Both the position numbers and the translations under genes were made by a program. Source: a virus. Taken from it: DNA of 29,891 nucleotides. The notes under the pieces are model-generated. The model was not told the origin of the DNA. It ran no database searches and saw only the letters and a list, made by a program, of their open reading frames with translations. Within the stretch, counting starts at the first letter, position 1; each line of letters begins with the position of its first letter. The stretch is from positions 1 to 29,891 of the IMG/VR virus record IMGVR_UViG_3300032304_001838; one strand, given 5' to 3'. Shown in pieces: positions 9,202-17,072 of the stretch.

Positions 9202-10152
9202 ATGAAGAAATTACCAATATATGAAATAATAATTGATGAAAATGATGACGAAAGTGGAGTTGATTTTATATCTTTAGTTGATGAGCCAGCAATGGAATTG
9301 AATTGGTTAAAGTTTAATAAAGAAATTAAATTAGAGTTTAAGGCTGATAAAGAAAAGAAATTATTATATGGCGTTTTTATAGTTCCAGATAAAATGATTT
9401 ATAGAGATAGTGATAATATGGGTGAGTTTTATACTTTCTTTTCAAAAGATACAATTCAAAAGATTGTTAAAAAGTTTAATAAAAACAATTTTAATAAAAA
9501 TATAAACTTCCAACACGGAAATAACATTGTTAAAGGATTTGTAGTTGAAAACTTTATAACATCACCAATGATGAAGGCAGATTTTGGATTTGAAGTTCCT
9601 GATGGATCCTGGGTTGGTTCAGTACATATTGAAGATACAGAGTTTTGGAATGATTTTATAAAAACTGGAGATCTAAAAGGTTTTTCAGTTGAAATTATAT
9701 CAAAGTTACAAAAGATAGATTTTATTAAAAATGAGTTTGAATCATATTCAGATTATCCAGAGGCAGCATCAGAAAACGCGAAGGTAGCGCTTAGATGGGC
9801 AGAAGAAAATGGATGGGGAGATTGTGGAACACCAGTTGGTAAAGTAAGAGCCAATCAATTAGCAAATAAAGAACCTATATCAAGAGATACAATAGCGAGG
9901 ATGGCGGCTTTTGAAAGACATAGGCAGAATTCAGATAGACCATTAGGTGAAGGATGTGGTCGGTTGATGTGGTTGGCCTGGGGCGGAGATGAAGGCGTGG
10001 CTTGGGCTCAAAGAAAGTTAGAACAGATAGATAGACAAGATTTTAATAAAACTCAAAGAGTTGATGAATTACATAATGAATTAATTAATATATTTAAATC
10101 AGAGTATTCTATAAATGAAGTATATGATAGGTTAAAATCTATATTTGAATAA
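9202..10152 (+). CDS. XkdF-like prohead protease with extra C-terminal domain
   Basis: 316 residues. The N-terminal opening (IYEIIIDENDDESGVDFISLVDEPA) is typical of XkdF-type phage proteases. Likely catalytic residues are His105 in NFQHGN and Ser162 in LKGFSVE, in the usual His...Ser order and spacing; the GSWVGSVHIED segment (136-145) lies between them. Residues ~184-280 form a second domain: DYPEAASENAKVAL, NGWGDCGTPVGKVRANQLAN, ISRDTIARMAAF and GEGCGRLMWLAWGGDEG. I recognise this as a small phage-associated domain fused to various head proteins; its role is unknown to me. Followed by scaffold and capsid genes, so it should cleave the scaffold or capsid during head maturation. The local sequence coding the second domain is visibly more GC-rich than its surroundings. 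Confidence 0.8.
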   Translation: MKKLPIYEIIIDENDDESGVDFISLVDEPAMELNWLKFNKEIKLEFKADKEKKLLYGVFIVPDKMIYRDSDNMGEFYTFFSKDTIQKIVKKFNKNNFNKNINFQHGNNIVKGFVVENFITSPMMKADFGFEVPDGSWVGSVHIEDTEFWNDFIKTGDLKGFSVEIISKLQKIDFIKNEFESYSDYPEAASENAKVALRWAEENGWGDCGTPVGKVRANQLANKEPISRDTIARMAAFERHRQNSDRPLGEGCGRLMWLAWGGDEGVAWAQRKLEQIDRQDFNKTQRVDELHNELINIFKSEYSINEVYDRLKSIFE

Positions 10153-10207
10153 TCAACAAAAAATCTATATTTATATTTAAGTATAGAATAAAAAACAAAT
10201 CAATAAA

Positions 10208-10852
10208 ATGAATAAAGCAGAAATTATAGAGCAAGTTAAAAATCTTCTTTTCGGTAACAAGATGAAATTCGCTGAAACTAAATTAGAAGATGGAACAACC
10301 ATCTATTGTGATGGTGATAGTTTTGAAGTTGGCTCAGAAGTTTATACATTAGACGAACAAGGAAATAAAGTTCCAGTTTTTGATGCTGAACACAAACTTG
10401 AAGATGGTACAATAGTGGCAACAGTAGGTGGTAAAATCACTGAAATTAAGCCAGTTGAAAATCTTAAAAAAGATGAGGAAATGGGTAAGAAGGAAAAAAT
10501 GGAAGAAGTTGATGTTGAAGACGACATTAATGTTGAAGACGAAGAAATGAAAGAGGAAAAACAAATGGTTAATAAAATGTCAGAAGAAGAACTTATGATG
10601 ATCATTGGAAAATTAGAGGCAAGAATAGCGGCTTTAGAAGGTAGTAAAGAAGATTATTTGAAAAAAGTTGAAACTAAATTAAGTAAAGTTGAAAGTGCAA
10701 CTATTTATTTAGCAGAAGAATTTTCTAAAACTCCAGGTGGTGAAAAAATTGATGTTAAACCAACAGGTTATATGGATCAGTTTAAAAAAACTACAAACAG
10801 AGAAGATAGATTAAGAGATTTAATGAAAACAATAAATACAAAGGAGAACTAA
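10208..10852 (+). CDS. putative scaffold protein
   Basis: 214 residues, very acidic in the middle (many Glu/Asp around residues 88-118), with a predicted coiled coil at ~125-165. The N-terminal half carries a repeated beta motif: LEDGTTIYCDGDSFEVG and KLEDGTIVATVGGKITEI. It lies between the prohead protease and the major capsid gene, the standard place for a scaffold. Role inferred from position, charge and coiled coil; the beta motif is familiar from pre-capsid proteins of Bacteroidota phages. Confidence 0.65.
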   Translation: MNKAEIIEQVKNLLFGNKMKFAETKLEDGTTIYCDGDSFEVGSEVYTLDEQGNKVPVFDAEHKLEDGTIVATVGGKITEIKPVENLKKDEEMGKKEKMEEVDVEDDINVEDEEMKEEKQMVNKMSEEELMMIIGKLEARIAALEGSKEDYLKKVETKLSKVESATIYLAEEFSKTPGGEKIDVKPTGYMDQFKKTTNREDRLRDLMKTINTKEN

Positions 10853-10885
10853 TCCTAAATTAGTAAAAAATAAAAAAGAAAAATT

Positions 10886-11848
10886 ATGGCAGGTGTTATT
10901 AACTTAGCAAGTTTGACAAAATATACAGATGAGTTGGCAACCGACTTGATCGCGAAATCGGTTTTAAAAGGTAGAACAATTGATACTGGTATATCTATTC
11001 AACCAGACATTAAATACAAGGCATCTTTAAACATCCTTAATTCAACACTTACAGCAATAGCAACCAGTTGTGGTTCTGGAGCGACTGGATCAGTTGTTTT
11101 ATCTCAAAGAGATATTCAAGTTTGTCCTTTAACAGTGTTTGAAAACGTATGTTTGAATGATTTAGAAGAGTATTGGACTGGAAAACTTATGAGAGCAGGT
11201 TCTTATAATGAACAAATTCCTTTCGAACAACTTTATACAGAAGATAAAGTAAGAAAAATTCAAGCTCTTTCAGAAGATCTTTTCTGGAAAGGCTCTAAAA
11301 ATGGAAACAACGTAACAGGACAAGGTGCTGCTTCAGGTAACTTGGCTTTATGTGATGGTATATTAGATATACTTCAATTCACATCAGCAACTACTTCAGT
11401 TGTTACTCCAGGCACAACAGCTTCTTTTACAAAAGCAAATGCGATCGCAATTATTGATTCAATAATCAATGCTTTCAATACTTCTTGTACAGACGCTTTA
11501 GGTCAAGAGGATTTGAATATCTATATTTCATATCCTAACTTCACTCTTTTAACTCAAGCTTTAAGAGATGCAAACTATTTCCACTATGATGCGAATCAAG
11601 GTGATTTTAGAATTGATGGTTATCTTGGAACTGCTTTCAATGTAATCGCAGTTAGAGGTTTAAATGGTTCAAACAGAGTATTATGTACTCCAGCATCTAA
11701 TCTTTATTTAGGTGTTGATATGGTGAATGATTATGAAACTTTTGAAGTATTCTATTTCCAAAGAGAAGATCAGGTTTATTTCAGATCTAAATGGAAACAA
11801 GGAGCTCAAATTGCTTTTCCAGAATTTGTAGTACTTTACAAAATCTAA
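10886..11848 (+). CDS. major capsid protein (HK97-fold, predicted)
   Basis: 320 residues, preceded by an A-rich leader (aaaaaataaaaaagaaaaatt). Size, position after protease and scaffold, and sequence character fit an HK97-type major capsid protein: N-terminal helix, a central mixed domain with NIYISYPNFTLL and DANYFHYDANQGDF, and the ending KWKQGAQIAFPEFVVLYK, typical of the last strands of the A-domain. It uses more GC-ended codons (TTC, AAC, CTT) than neighbours, as expected for a highly expressed gene. It contains several Cys residues (for example ATSCGSG, QVCPL, ENVCLND). A hairpin follows 17 bases after the stop. Confidence 0.85.
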   Translation: MAGVINLASLTKYTDELATDLIAKSVLKGRTIDTGISIQPDIKYKASLNILNSTLTAIATSCGSGATGSVVLSQRDIQVCPLTVFENVCLNDLEEYWTGKLMRAGSYNEQIPFEQLYTEDKVRKIQALSEDLFWKGSKNGNNVTGQGAASGNLALCDGILDILQFTSATTSVVTPGTTASFTKANAIAIIDSIINAFNTSCTDALGQEDLNIYISYPNFTLLTQALRDANYFHYDANQGDFRIDGYLGTAFNVIAVRGLNGSNRVLCTPASNLYLGVDMVNDYETFEVFYFQREDQVYFRSKWKQGAQIAFPEFVVLYKI

Positions 11849-11864
11849 TTAAATTAAATTGAAA

Positions 11865-11898
11865 AGGTGGTGAGGTTTTGGAGAATTCCTCACCACTT
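11865..11898 (+). terminator. hairpin after capsid gene (partial terminator or processing site)
   Basis: GTGGTGAGG (11867-11875) pairs perfectly with CCTCACCAC (11888-11896), extended by a G-T and an A-T pair, with a 12-base loop. The trailing bases are only weakly T-rich (ttattcaaataaaa), so it may be a leaky terminator or an mRNA 3'-end stabiliser that raises capsid expression over downstream genes. Confidence 0.65.
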
Positions 11899-11925
11899 AT
11901 TCAAATAAAAAAATAACAAAACAAA

Positions 11926-12435
11926 ATGAGTTGTGTAATATCATCAGGTTATAGTTTAGGTTGTAGGGACTCCGTGGCAGGTGTTGAATATATCGCCATA
12001 TCTTCTTATAACTCAGCAACCACATATACATTAGGAACTGCATCAGTCATTACAGGTATATCACCAACAGCATCTTTCTTCAAATTCGAGCAATATACTG
12101 AACAAGCATCAGTGACTCAAGAAGGTCAGTTTAATAATGAAACTGGAACTACTCACTACGTTCAAACTGTCACTATTACATTAGAAAAAATGGATAGCGC
12201 AACAAGAGAACAATTCTTAGCTTTAACGCAAGCAAGAGTTAGAATAATCGCCAAGACACAAAATGGTAAATTCTTCTTACTTGGAAAAGTTAATGGTGGT
12301 AGAGCAAGTGCAGGATCATCTGGTCCAGGAAAAGCTTTTGGAGATTTAGCAGGTTTTACTTTAACTTTCGAGTTAAAAGAGCCAGAGCCAATGAATGAAG
12401 TTAATGGAACATATGCTTTAACAATTATTTCGTAA
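11926..12435 (+). CDS. putative major tail tube protein
   Basis: 169 residues, beta-rich. It has the pattern I associate with tail-tube proteins of Bacteroidota phages: an N-terminal SGYSLGCRDSVAGVEYIAI, a central FFKFEQYTEQASVTQEGQFN, ETGTTHYVQTVTITLEKMD, a conserved RVRIIAKTQNGKFFLLG strand pair, and a C-terminal GDLAGFTLTFELKE. It lies between two hairpins (11865-11898 and 12454-12489), giving it its own transcript segment next to the capsid gene, as fits an abundant virion protein. Tail-tube role is inferred; a head decoration protein is the main alternative. Confidence 0.6.
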   Translation: MSCVISSGYSLGCRDSVAGVEYIAISSYNSATTYTLGTASVITGISPTASFFKFEQYTEQASVTQEGQFNNETGTTHYVQTVTITLEKMDSATREQFLALTQARVRIIAKTQNGKFFLLGKVNGGRASAGSSGPGKAFGDLAGFTLTFELKEPEPMNEVNGTYALTIIS

Positions 12436-12453
12436 TCTTTATATTCTTAATGG

Positions 12454-12489
12454 AAAAGGTTGGTATAAATATATCAACCTTTTTTTATT
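12454..12489 (+). terminator. intrinsic terminator
   Basis: AAAAGGTTGGTAT (12454-12466) pairs with ATATCAACCTTTT (12471-12483) through 13 pairs including one G-T, with a 4-base loop, and is followed by a run of T (TTTTTTTATTTTT overall). It is a textbook factor-independent terminator on the + strand, 18 bases after the putative tail tube gene. Confidence 0.88.
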
Positions 12490-12544
12490 TTTATAAACAA
12501 AATCGAATAAAATATATTTAAAGTTAAGAAAAGTTGTTAAAAGT

Positions 12545-12937
12545 ATGGTATTAATTCAGGAAAGTGGTACTTCAAGTGTAATTTATAGATTGAACAAGGT
12601 GTCTCAATATACTCAACCATACTTTATTTTTCAATTAAAGAATCAAAATTCTAATGTTTTAACAACTTTTACAGGTGATGACGTCTCACCGATTCCATTA
12701 TCATATAATGAGTTTAAATTTGTTAATGGAGTAACGTTCTCGGCAACTCAGTCGAAGTTTAATCTTGACGCAGGTTTATATTTTTTAAGTATATTTGAGA
12801 CACCTTTTCAATATGATTTAAATATAGGATCATCTTCCTTAATATATACAGGAGAATTAAAAATAGAAGGAGCAGTTATACCGAACACTATATATTATGA
12901 TGGTGGTGATGATAATATAATTGTTTATTTTGAATAA
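12545..12937 (+). CDS. beta-rich virion-module protein, function unknown
   Basis: 130 residues, no membrane segments and no catalytic motif. Sequence alternates hydrophobic and polar residues (YTQPYFIFQLKNQNS, LSYNEFKFVNG, LDAGLYFLSIFE), which suggests a beta-sandwich. I recall similar short proteins next to the portal gene in Bacteroidota phages, where the function is not established. The gene begins after the 12454 terminator, so it must have its own promoter or rely on read-through. It is 13 bases upstream of the portal gene. Confidence 0.55.
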   Translation: MVLIQESGTSSVIYRLNKVSQYTQPYFIFQLKNQNSNVLTTFTGDDVSPIPLSYNEFKFVNGVTFSATQSKFNLDAGLYFLSIFETPFQYDLNIGSSSLIYTGELKIEGAVIPNTIYYDGGDDNIIVYFE

Positions 12938-12950
12938 ATAAAATATAAAT

Positions 12951-14075
12951 ATGGATAATCAAGGATTAAATTTTAGAATAATAAATATAAATGAAAAGAT
13001 AAACATACCAGAGTTTAGAGAAAGTGGTTATAAAGACTGGATTGAATATGGAATAGATAATCTTTTTCCTCAATTTTTAGTTGATGTTTATCATATGAAA
13101 TCAATTACACATAAAACTATTATTAATAGAAAAGTTAAAATGATAGTTGGTGGTGGTTTTGAAAAATCTGATAATCCAGAAATTAATAATTTTATATCTA
13201 ATAGATTTAATGATAATGATGATTTAAATGATGTATTAATAAAGGTGGCATATGATCTTGAAATACACGGAGGTTTTAGTTTGAATGTTAGATGGGATCA
13301 ATTAGGTAATAAAATTTCAGAAATAAATCATATACCTTATGAAACTTTAAGAGTTAGTAAGAATAATGGTTCTAATGGATTACCTGATTATTATTGGCAC
13401 TCAAATGATTGGTCGAATATAAGAAGATTTACACCTCGAAAAGCACAAGGATTTTCAACAAAGTATAAAGAAAACAAATCACAAATCTTATATAAGAGTG
13501 AGTTTATGCCAGGTGCAAGGATGTTTTATCCAATACCTATGTACTATTCATCTATAAATTGGATCCTGGCTGAGTGGGAGATCTCTAATTTCCATAGAGC
13601 AACTATTCAAAATGGATTTAATGCAGGATTTATTTTAAACTTCGCAACAGGAGTTCCAACTCCAGAAGAAATGGAGATAGCTTATAGAGAAATTAGAGAA
13701 AAATATACTGGTACTTGGAATGCTGGTAAGTTCATTTTAACATTTAGTAATGGTAAAGATGAGGCTCCACATTTGGAACCGATTCCATTGGCTGATACGG
13801 ATGCGAGATATAAAGAATTAAACGATTTGATTAGACAGAATATATTTACAGCAAATGAGGTTACAACTCCTGATTTATTTGGTGTCTCAACTCCAGGACA
13901 ACTTGGAACAAGAGATCAATTATTTGAAGGACTTGAAGTATTTCAAAGCGTTTATATAAATTATAAACAAAGATTGATTGAAAGAGAGTTCAACAGATTA
14001 TTATCAGCAAGTGGTATAGTTGGTGAGTTAAAAATCAAAAAATATGAAATTGATTTACAAAAAATAGGACAATAA
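12951..14075 (+). CDS. portal protein
   Basis: 374 residues, at the short end for HK97/PBSX-type portals. N-terminal segment YKDWIEYGIDNLFPQFLVDVYHMKS followed by THKTIINRKVKMIVGGGF is typical of the portal family, as is the central EIHGGFSLNVRWDQLGNKISEINHIPYETLRV. The C-terminal half has the helix-rich stem region, with IRQNIFTANEVTTPDLFGV and GTRDQLFEGLEVFQSVYINYKQRLIEREFNRLL. The portal forms the dodecameric DNA channel and docks the terminase. It lies after the capsid gene, not before it, which is not the common order. Confidence 0.85.
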   Translation: MDNQGLNFRIININEKINIPEFRESGYKDWIEYGIDNLFPQFLVDVYHMKSITHKTIINRKVKMIVGGGFEKSDNPEINNFISNRFNDNDDLNDVLIKVAYDLEIHGGFSLNVRWDQLGNKISEINHIPYETLRVSKNNGSNGLPDYYWHSNDWSNIRRFTPRKAQGFSTKYKENKSQILYKSEFMPGARMFYPIPMYYSSINWILAEWEISNFHRATIQNGFNAGFILNFATGVPTPEEMEIAYREIREKYTGTWNAGKFILTFSNGKDEAPHLEPIPLADTDARYKELNDLIRQNIFTANEVTTPDLFGVSTPGQLGTRDQLFEGLEVFQSVYINYKQRLIEREFNRLLSASGIVGELKIKKYEIDLQKIGQ

Positions 14076-14076
14076 T

Positions 14077-14652
14077 ATGACATTTAGCGCTTTTATAACC
14101 ACAAAATACATTAAAGATAATACTCCAGTGCTTGGATATGTTAATGATGATGAATTAAAGACGTTCATTAAACCAAGTCAGGACGTTTATATAGCAAGAT
14201 TATTAGGAACGAACCTTTATGATACTTTAAAGAGTGGAGTAATAAACGGAAACTTAACAGCAGACCAAGATAATCTTTTAAGAGAATATATTCAACCAGC
14301 GCTTCAATACTGGGTAATCTATGATTATATTTTATGGAGTAATTATAAATTAACCAATAAGGCAGTCTCAAAACAAAGTAGTGATAATTCAACTCCATCT
14401 GATTTAAGAGAGGTTAATTATTTAAAAGACTCGATTAGAAATTGGGCTGAATACTATAATCAATTAACAACAAATTGGTTAAGAGATAATCCTAATCTTT
14501 TTCCTGAATACTTGGCGGGAGGTAGTGGATTTTCAAATAAATTTCCTAAATCAGATAACTATTTCTGGGGAATGTATATACCGAATCAAAGAGGAGCTCG
14601 TTGTCCAGCACCAGTTCAGTGGGAAACTTGGAGATTAGGTTGGGGTTGGTAA
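14077..14652 (+). CDS. head-tail adaptor / neck protein (predicted)
   Basis: 191 residues beginning one base after the portal stop. The N-terminal half is helical, with IKPSQDVYIARLLGTNLYDTLKSG and LLREYIQPALQYWVIYDYI, resembling head-completion adaptor proteins that bind beneath the portal. The C-terminal part is Trp/Pro/Gly-rich (FWGMYIPNQRGARCPAPVQWETWRLGWGW). Position right after the portal supports the call. No enzyme motif is visible. Confidence 0.6.
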   Translation: MTFSAFITTKYIKDNTPVLGYVNDDELKTFIKPSQDVYIARLLGTNLYDTLKSGVINGNLTADQDNLLREYIQPALQYWVIYDYILWSNYKLTNKAVSKQSSDNSTPSDLREVNYLKDSIRNWAEYYNQLTTNWLRDNPNLFPEYLAGGSGFSNKFPKSDNYFWGMYIPNQRGARCPAPVQWETWRLGWGW

Positions 14653-14669
14653 AAAAATTAAATATAGAT

Positions 14670-15098
14670 ATGAAATGGATTAAATATGTCATAGGCTCTC
14701 TTTTTGTTTTTTTATCGCCTATAAAACCACTTATATTCTTGGTTGGATTTATAGTAGTTTTAGATACTATATTTGGTATATTAAGAAGCAGGAAGCTCAA
14801 AATTAAATTTACAAGTAGAAGATTCTATGCTTTTTTTAAAAAGAGTTTAGTTTATCAATTATTGATTATAGCAACTTTTATATTAGATAAAAATCTAATC
14901 AATGAGTTTATGAATATGGTGATGGCAGTAGATTATTTAACAACCAAGATTATAACAGCAGCAATTTGTTTTAATGAAATAAAATCAATCGACGAGAATA
15001 TAAAGATAGCCTTCAAGATAGATATATTAAAGTGGATCTTGGATTTGTTTAAATTTAGTAGGTCAGTTAAAGAAGGTATAAATGAGATAAAGGATTAA
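14670..15098 (+). CDS. holin-like membrane protein
   Basis: 142 residues from ATG 14670; a longer reading from 14601 would overlap the previous gene by 52 bases and is less likely. Two or three membrane segments are visible: WIKYVIGSLFVFLSPI joined to IFLVGFIVVLDTIFGIL, then LVYQLLIIATFIL, and a possible amphipathic segment at ITAAICFNEIKS. A basic patch (RSRKLKIKFTSRRF) lies between them. The motif VLDTIFGI followed by a basic loop resembles phage holin families that depolarise the inner membrane before lysis. No endolysin gene was recognised nearby, so lysis role is inferred from topology alone. Confidence 0.55.
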   Translation: MKWIKYVIGSLFVFLSPIKPLIFLVGFIVVLDTIFGILRSRKLKIKFTSRRFYAFFKKSLVYQLLIIATFILDKNLINEFMNMVMAVDYLTTKIITAAICFNEIKSIDENIKIAFKIDILKWILDLFKFSRSVKEGINEIKD

Positions 15099-15104
15099 CG
15101 GCTT

Positions 15105-15121
15105 TAAAAAATCCACCTTTT
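15105..15121 (+). repeat. 17-base shared intergenic element, copy 1
   Basis: TAAAAAATCCACCTTTT occurs here, 35 bases before the nuclease gene start, and again exactly at 17070-17086. Both copies sit immediately after a stop codon (the second overlaps it) and before an AT-rich stretch, so a phage promoter or operator element is possible. Confidence 0.5.
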
Positions 15122-15155
15122 TAGAAAATCATATTTTTATATTTATAAATATAGT

Positions 15156-15734
15156 ATGAAGTTTTTAGATGATTATCAAAAAAGAGAATGGTTAGGAAGA
15201 AGAGCTCTATTAGAGTTACAAAAACTTTATCCTAAAACCTTTAAATATGAGATAAACTTCACACCAGGAAGGTATGATGATTATGATGCTTACTTCACAA
15301 TTTTTGATGAGAATGGTAGTTTTAAAAAAGCAATTTGGATTGAAATAAAAACCAGATATAAAACATATCCTGATTATTATTTAGAAAAGGAGAAATGGGA
15401 TAGAATTGAAGATTATAGAAAAAGAAATTATATTGATAAAAAAGATGTTTTATATTTTTATCTATGTTTTTGTCCAGAAGGAACCTATATTTGGAATATA
15501 ACAAATATGGAGAATGTTAAATGGACGAAAGAATATATGAATAAAAGTACTTCAAAGAGTAGAAAAGAAAAAGAGAATAAACCAGTAGTTTGTTTAAAGA
15601 TTGAAGATTCAAAAAGTTTTAATTATACTTTAAATGAATTTAAGATAATAAAAGATTATGAAGATTCTAAAAAGAAACAAGAAATAAAAGAAGAAAAATT
15701 AACGAATGCGGAAAAAAATTCTAAACTTTTTTAG
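15156..15734 (+). CDS. PD-(D/E)XK-like nuclease (predicted)
   Basis: 192 residues. A candidate PD-(D/E)XK core is visible: Asp44 in YDDYDAYF, then Glu63-Ile-Lys65 in KAIWIEIKTRYK, with the expected beta-strand character on both sides and a helix before it (DYQKREWLGRRALLELQKLY). The C-terminal 50 residues are highly charged and probably disordered. Enzymes of this fold cleave DNA in recombination, restriction or DNA processing; the target here is unknown. It follows the holin-like gene and ends at a strong terminator, so it closes the late gene block. Alternative: a structural homologue without activity. Confidence 0.55.
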   Translation: MKFLDDYQKREWLGRRALLELQKLYPKTFKYEINFTPGRYDDYDAYFTIFDENGSFKKAIWIEIKTRYKTYPDYYLEKEKWDRIEDYRKRNYIDKKDVLYFYLCFCPEGTYIWNITNMENVKWTKEYMNKSTSKSRKEKENKPVVCLKIEDSKSFNYTLNEFKIIKDYEDSKKKQEIKEEKLTNAEKNSKLF

Positions 15735-15770
15735 TTTTAGATTATATAAAGAATGTCTTTCTAATGTTAG

Positions 15771-15816
15771 AAACCCTTGGACACACCACACACACGCGGT
15801 CCAGGGGTTTTTTATT
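15771..15816 (+). terminator. strong intrinsic terminator, 12-bp stem
   Basis: AAACCCTTGGAC (15771-15782) pairs with GTCCAGGGGTTT (15799-15810) through 12 pairs with one T-G, followed by a T run (ttttttattttat). The 16-base loop is CA-rich (acaccacacacacgcg). It separates the structural/nuclease block from the small-gene block. Confidence 0.92.
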
Positions 15817-15939
15817 TTATAAAAAAAATAAAAATAATTTTTACTCACCATCAAAATTTCTAAAATTTCCCACATATAGTTATAAACTAATATATAATTT
15901 TTATATATAATATATATAAATAAAAAAGAAAGATAAATT

Positions 15940-16107
15940 ATGAAAACAAAATTAAACAAAAAAGAAAGAGAAAGGTTAGAATTCTTAATAGAATTTACAC
16001 AAATGTTAAAAACACCTTTAACAAATAAAGATGAAATAACTGAGAAAAATCTACAAAAAGCTAACCAAGAAATGAGAGAATTGAAACTAAAAGAGCTCGG
16101 AATATAA
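15940..16107 (+). CDS. small helical protein, unknown
   Basis: 55 residues from ATG 15940, with an A-rich leader (aaataaaaaagaaagataaatt). Highly charged and helical (KKERERLEFLIEFTQML; NLQKANQEMRELKLKEL), probably a short coiled coil. It is the first gene after the 15771 terminator and an AT-rich stretch of about 120 bases containing TAATATATA at 15888-15896, so it probably opens a new transcription unit. No family recognised. Confidence 0.5.
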   Translation: MKTKLNKKERERLEFLIEFTQMLKTPLTNKDEITEKNLQKANQEMRELKLKELGI

Positions 16108-16138
16108 TCCGATCTTTAAAAAATAAAAAACACACATT

Positions 16139-16345
16139 ATGAGAACATTAGATTATGAAAAAAAGACAAGAGTTATTCAAAAGATTAATTCAATCCAACC
16201 GAAGTTTAGATATACAATCTATTATAGAGAGTTGGAGCAAATGAAAAAGAAGTACATCTATAAAGATATATCAGAAAACGATTTTAAACGTGATTTAAGA
16301 ACGCTTAAACTAATAAACGATATATCTATTATAAACAAAAAATAA
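16139..16345 (+). CDS. small basic protein, unknown
   Basis: 68 residues, Lys/Arg-rich, with two or three helices (DYEKKTRVIQKINSI; YRELEQMKKKYIY; DFKRDLRTLKLIN). The arrangement could be a small winged-helix or DNA-binding fold, but no diagnostic motif is seen. It lies in a run of similarly small genes with 10-30 base gaps. Confidence 0.5.
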   Translation: MRTLDYEKKTRVIQKINSIQPKFRYTIYYRELEQMKKKYIYKDISENDFKRDLRTLKLINDISIINKK

Positions 16346-16355
16346 TCAATTAAAA

Positions 16356-16691
16356 ATGAGAACAAAAGAAGAAATAAAAGATTTAGTAAAATCATTATCA
16401 GAAGATGAAATTGATTTATTAACAAATGAATTAAGCCATAGAGTTATAATGCCTAATTATATGACAAAAAATGGATTCAAATGTATGTTAGAAGAATATG
16501 AATCATATAAAGATTTATATAAGAGATATGTTAGAGAAGAAAAAATAAATAATTTATTAGAAGATAGGAGCGAGCATAATATATTTGATAATATGTTTGA
16601 TAATTTGGCAGATGAATTAGATAATGATCAGTATTTAAGTGAAACATTTCATAATGTAGTATATGAATTTTTTCATAGTGTAGAGGAATAA
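16356..16691 (+). CDS. acidic helical protein, unknown
   Basis: 111 residues, acidic, helical throughout (KEEIKDLVKSLSEDEIDLLTNEL at the N-terminus; FDNMFDNLADELDNDQYLSETFHNVVYEFF at the C-terminus). It begins 10 bases after the preceding stop. The charge and size are those of phage host-takeover or DNA-mimic type proteins, but nothing specific supports such a role. Confidence 0.55.
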   Translation: MRTKEEIKDLVKSLSEDEIDLLTNELSHRVIMPNYMTKNGFKCMLEEYESYKDLYKRYVREEKINNLLEDRSEHNIFDNMFDNLADELDNDQYLSETFHNVVYEFFHSVEE

Positions 16692-16710
16692 AAAATATAT
16701 ATATAAAGAT

Positions 16711-16896
16711 ATGAGTCAAATAAATATAAAGAAATGGATTAAAGACCATTTTAATTTACACGGAAATCAAAAGGTATATTTAACAGATTATAATACGTTT
16801 TGGATAACAATTGGTGATTGTAGTACAATGGAGATTCCATTTCCACAATCATTAATGAGGCAATTACTCATAGAGAGTATTCTAAAAAATAAATAA
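16711..16896 (+). CDS. small protein, unknown
   Basis: 61 residues with a mixed alpha/beta appearance: an N-terminal helix (INIKKWIKDHFNL), two short strands (KVYLTDYNTFWITIGD), and a C-terminal helix (PQSLMRQLLIESILKN). Not recognised. It sits 19 bases after one small gene and 5 before the next, in a likely common transcript. Confidence 0.5.
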   Translation: MSQINIKKWIKDHFNLHGNQKVYLTDYNTFWITIGDCSTMEIPFPQSLMRQLLIESILKNK

Positions 16897-16901
16897 AAAA
16901 T

Positions 16902-17072
16902 ATGAACGATTATTATGAAAAGTATTTAAAAGGAAAAACCACTTCATTATTAGTTAAGAATGAAACTAAAGAAGAGTTAAATGAAATGAAGTATGATTTA
17001 AAAATTAAGTCAGTTGATGGATTGATTGATTTTTTAATTCAGTATTATAAAAAAGATCAAAAATCTCTATAA
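16902..17072 (+). CDS. small protein, unknown
   Basis: 56 residues from ATG 16902. Contains KTTSLLVKNETKEELNEMKYDLKIKSVDGLIDFLIQYY, which looks like a ribbon-helix-helix-type arrangement (a strand followed by two helices), a fold common in small phage DNA-binding regulators. That is a suggestion from pattern only. The stop TAA (17070-17072) overlaps the second copy of the 17-base shared element. It is the last gene before the non-coding interval. Confidence 0.5.
   Translation: MNDYYEKYLKGKTTSLLVKNETKEELNEMKYDLKIKSVDGLIDFLIQYYKKDQKSL

Noticed and set aside
14601-14669. Longer reading of the holin-like gene from 14601.
   Set aside because: It would overlap the previous gene by 52 bases and add a soluble stretch before the first membrane segment; ATG 14670 after an A-rich leader fits better.
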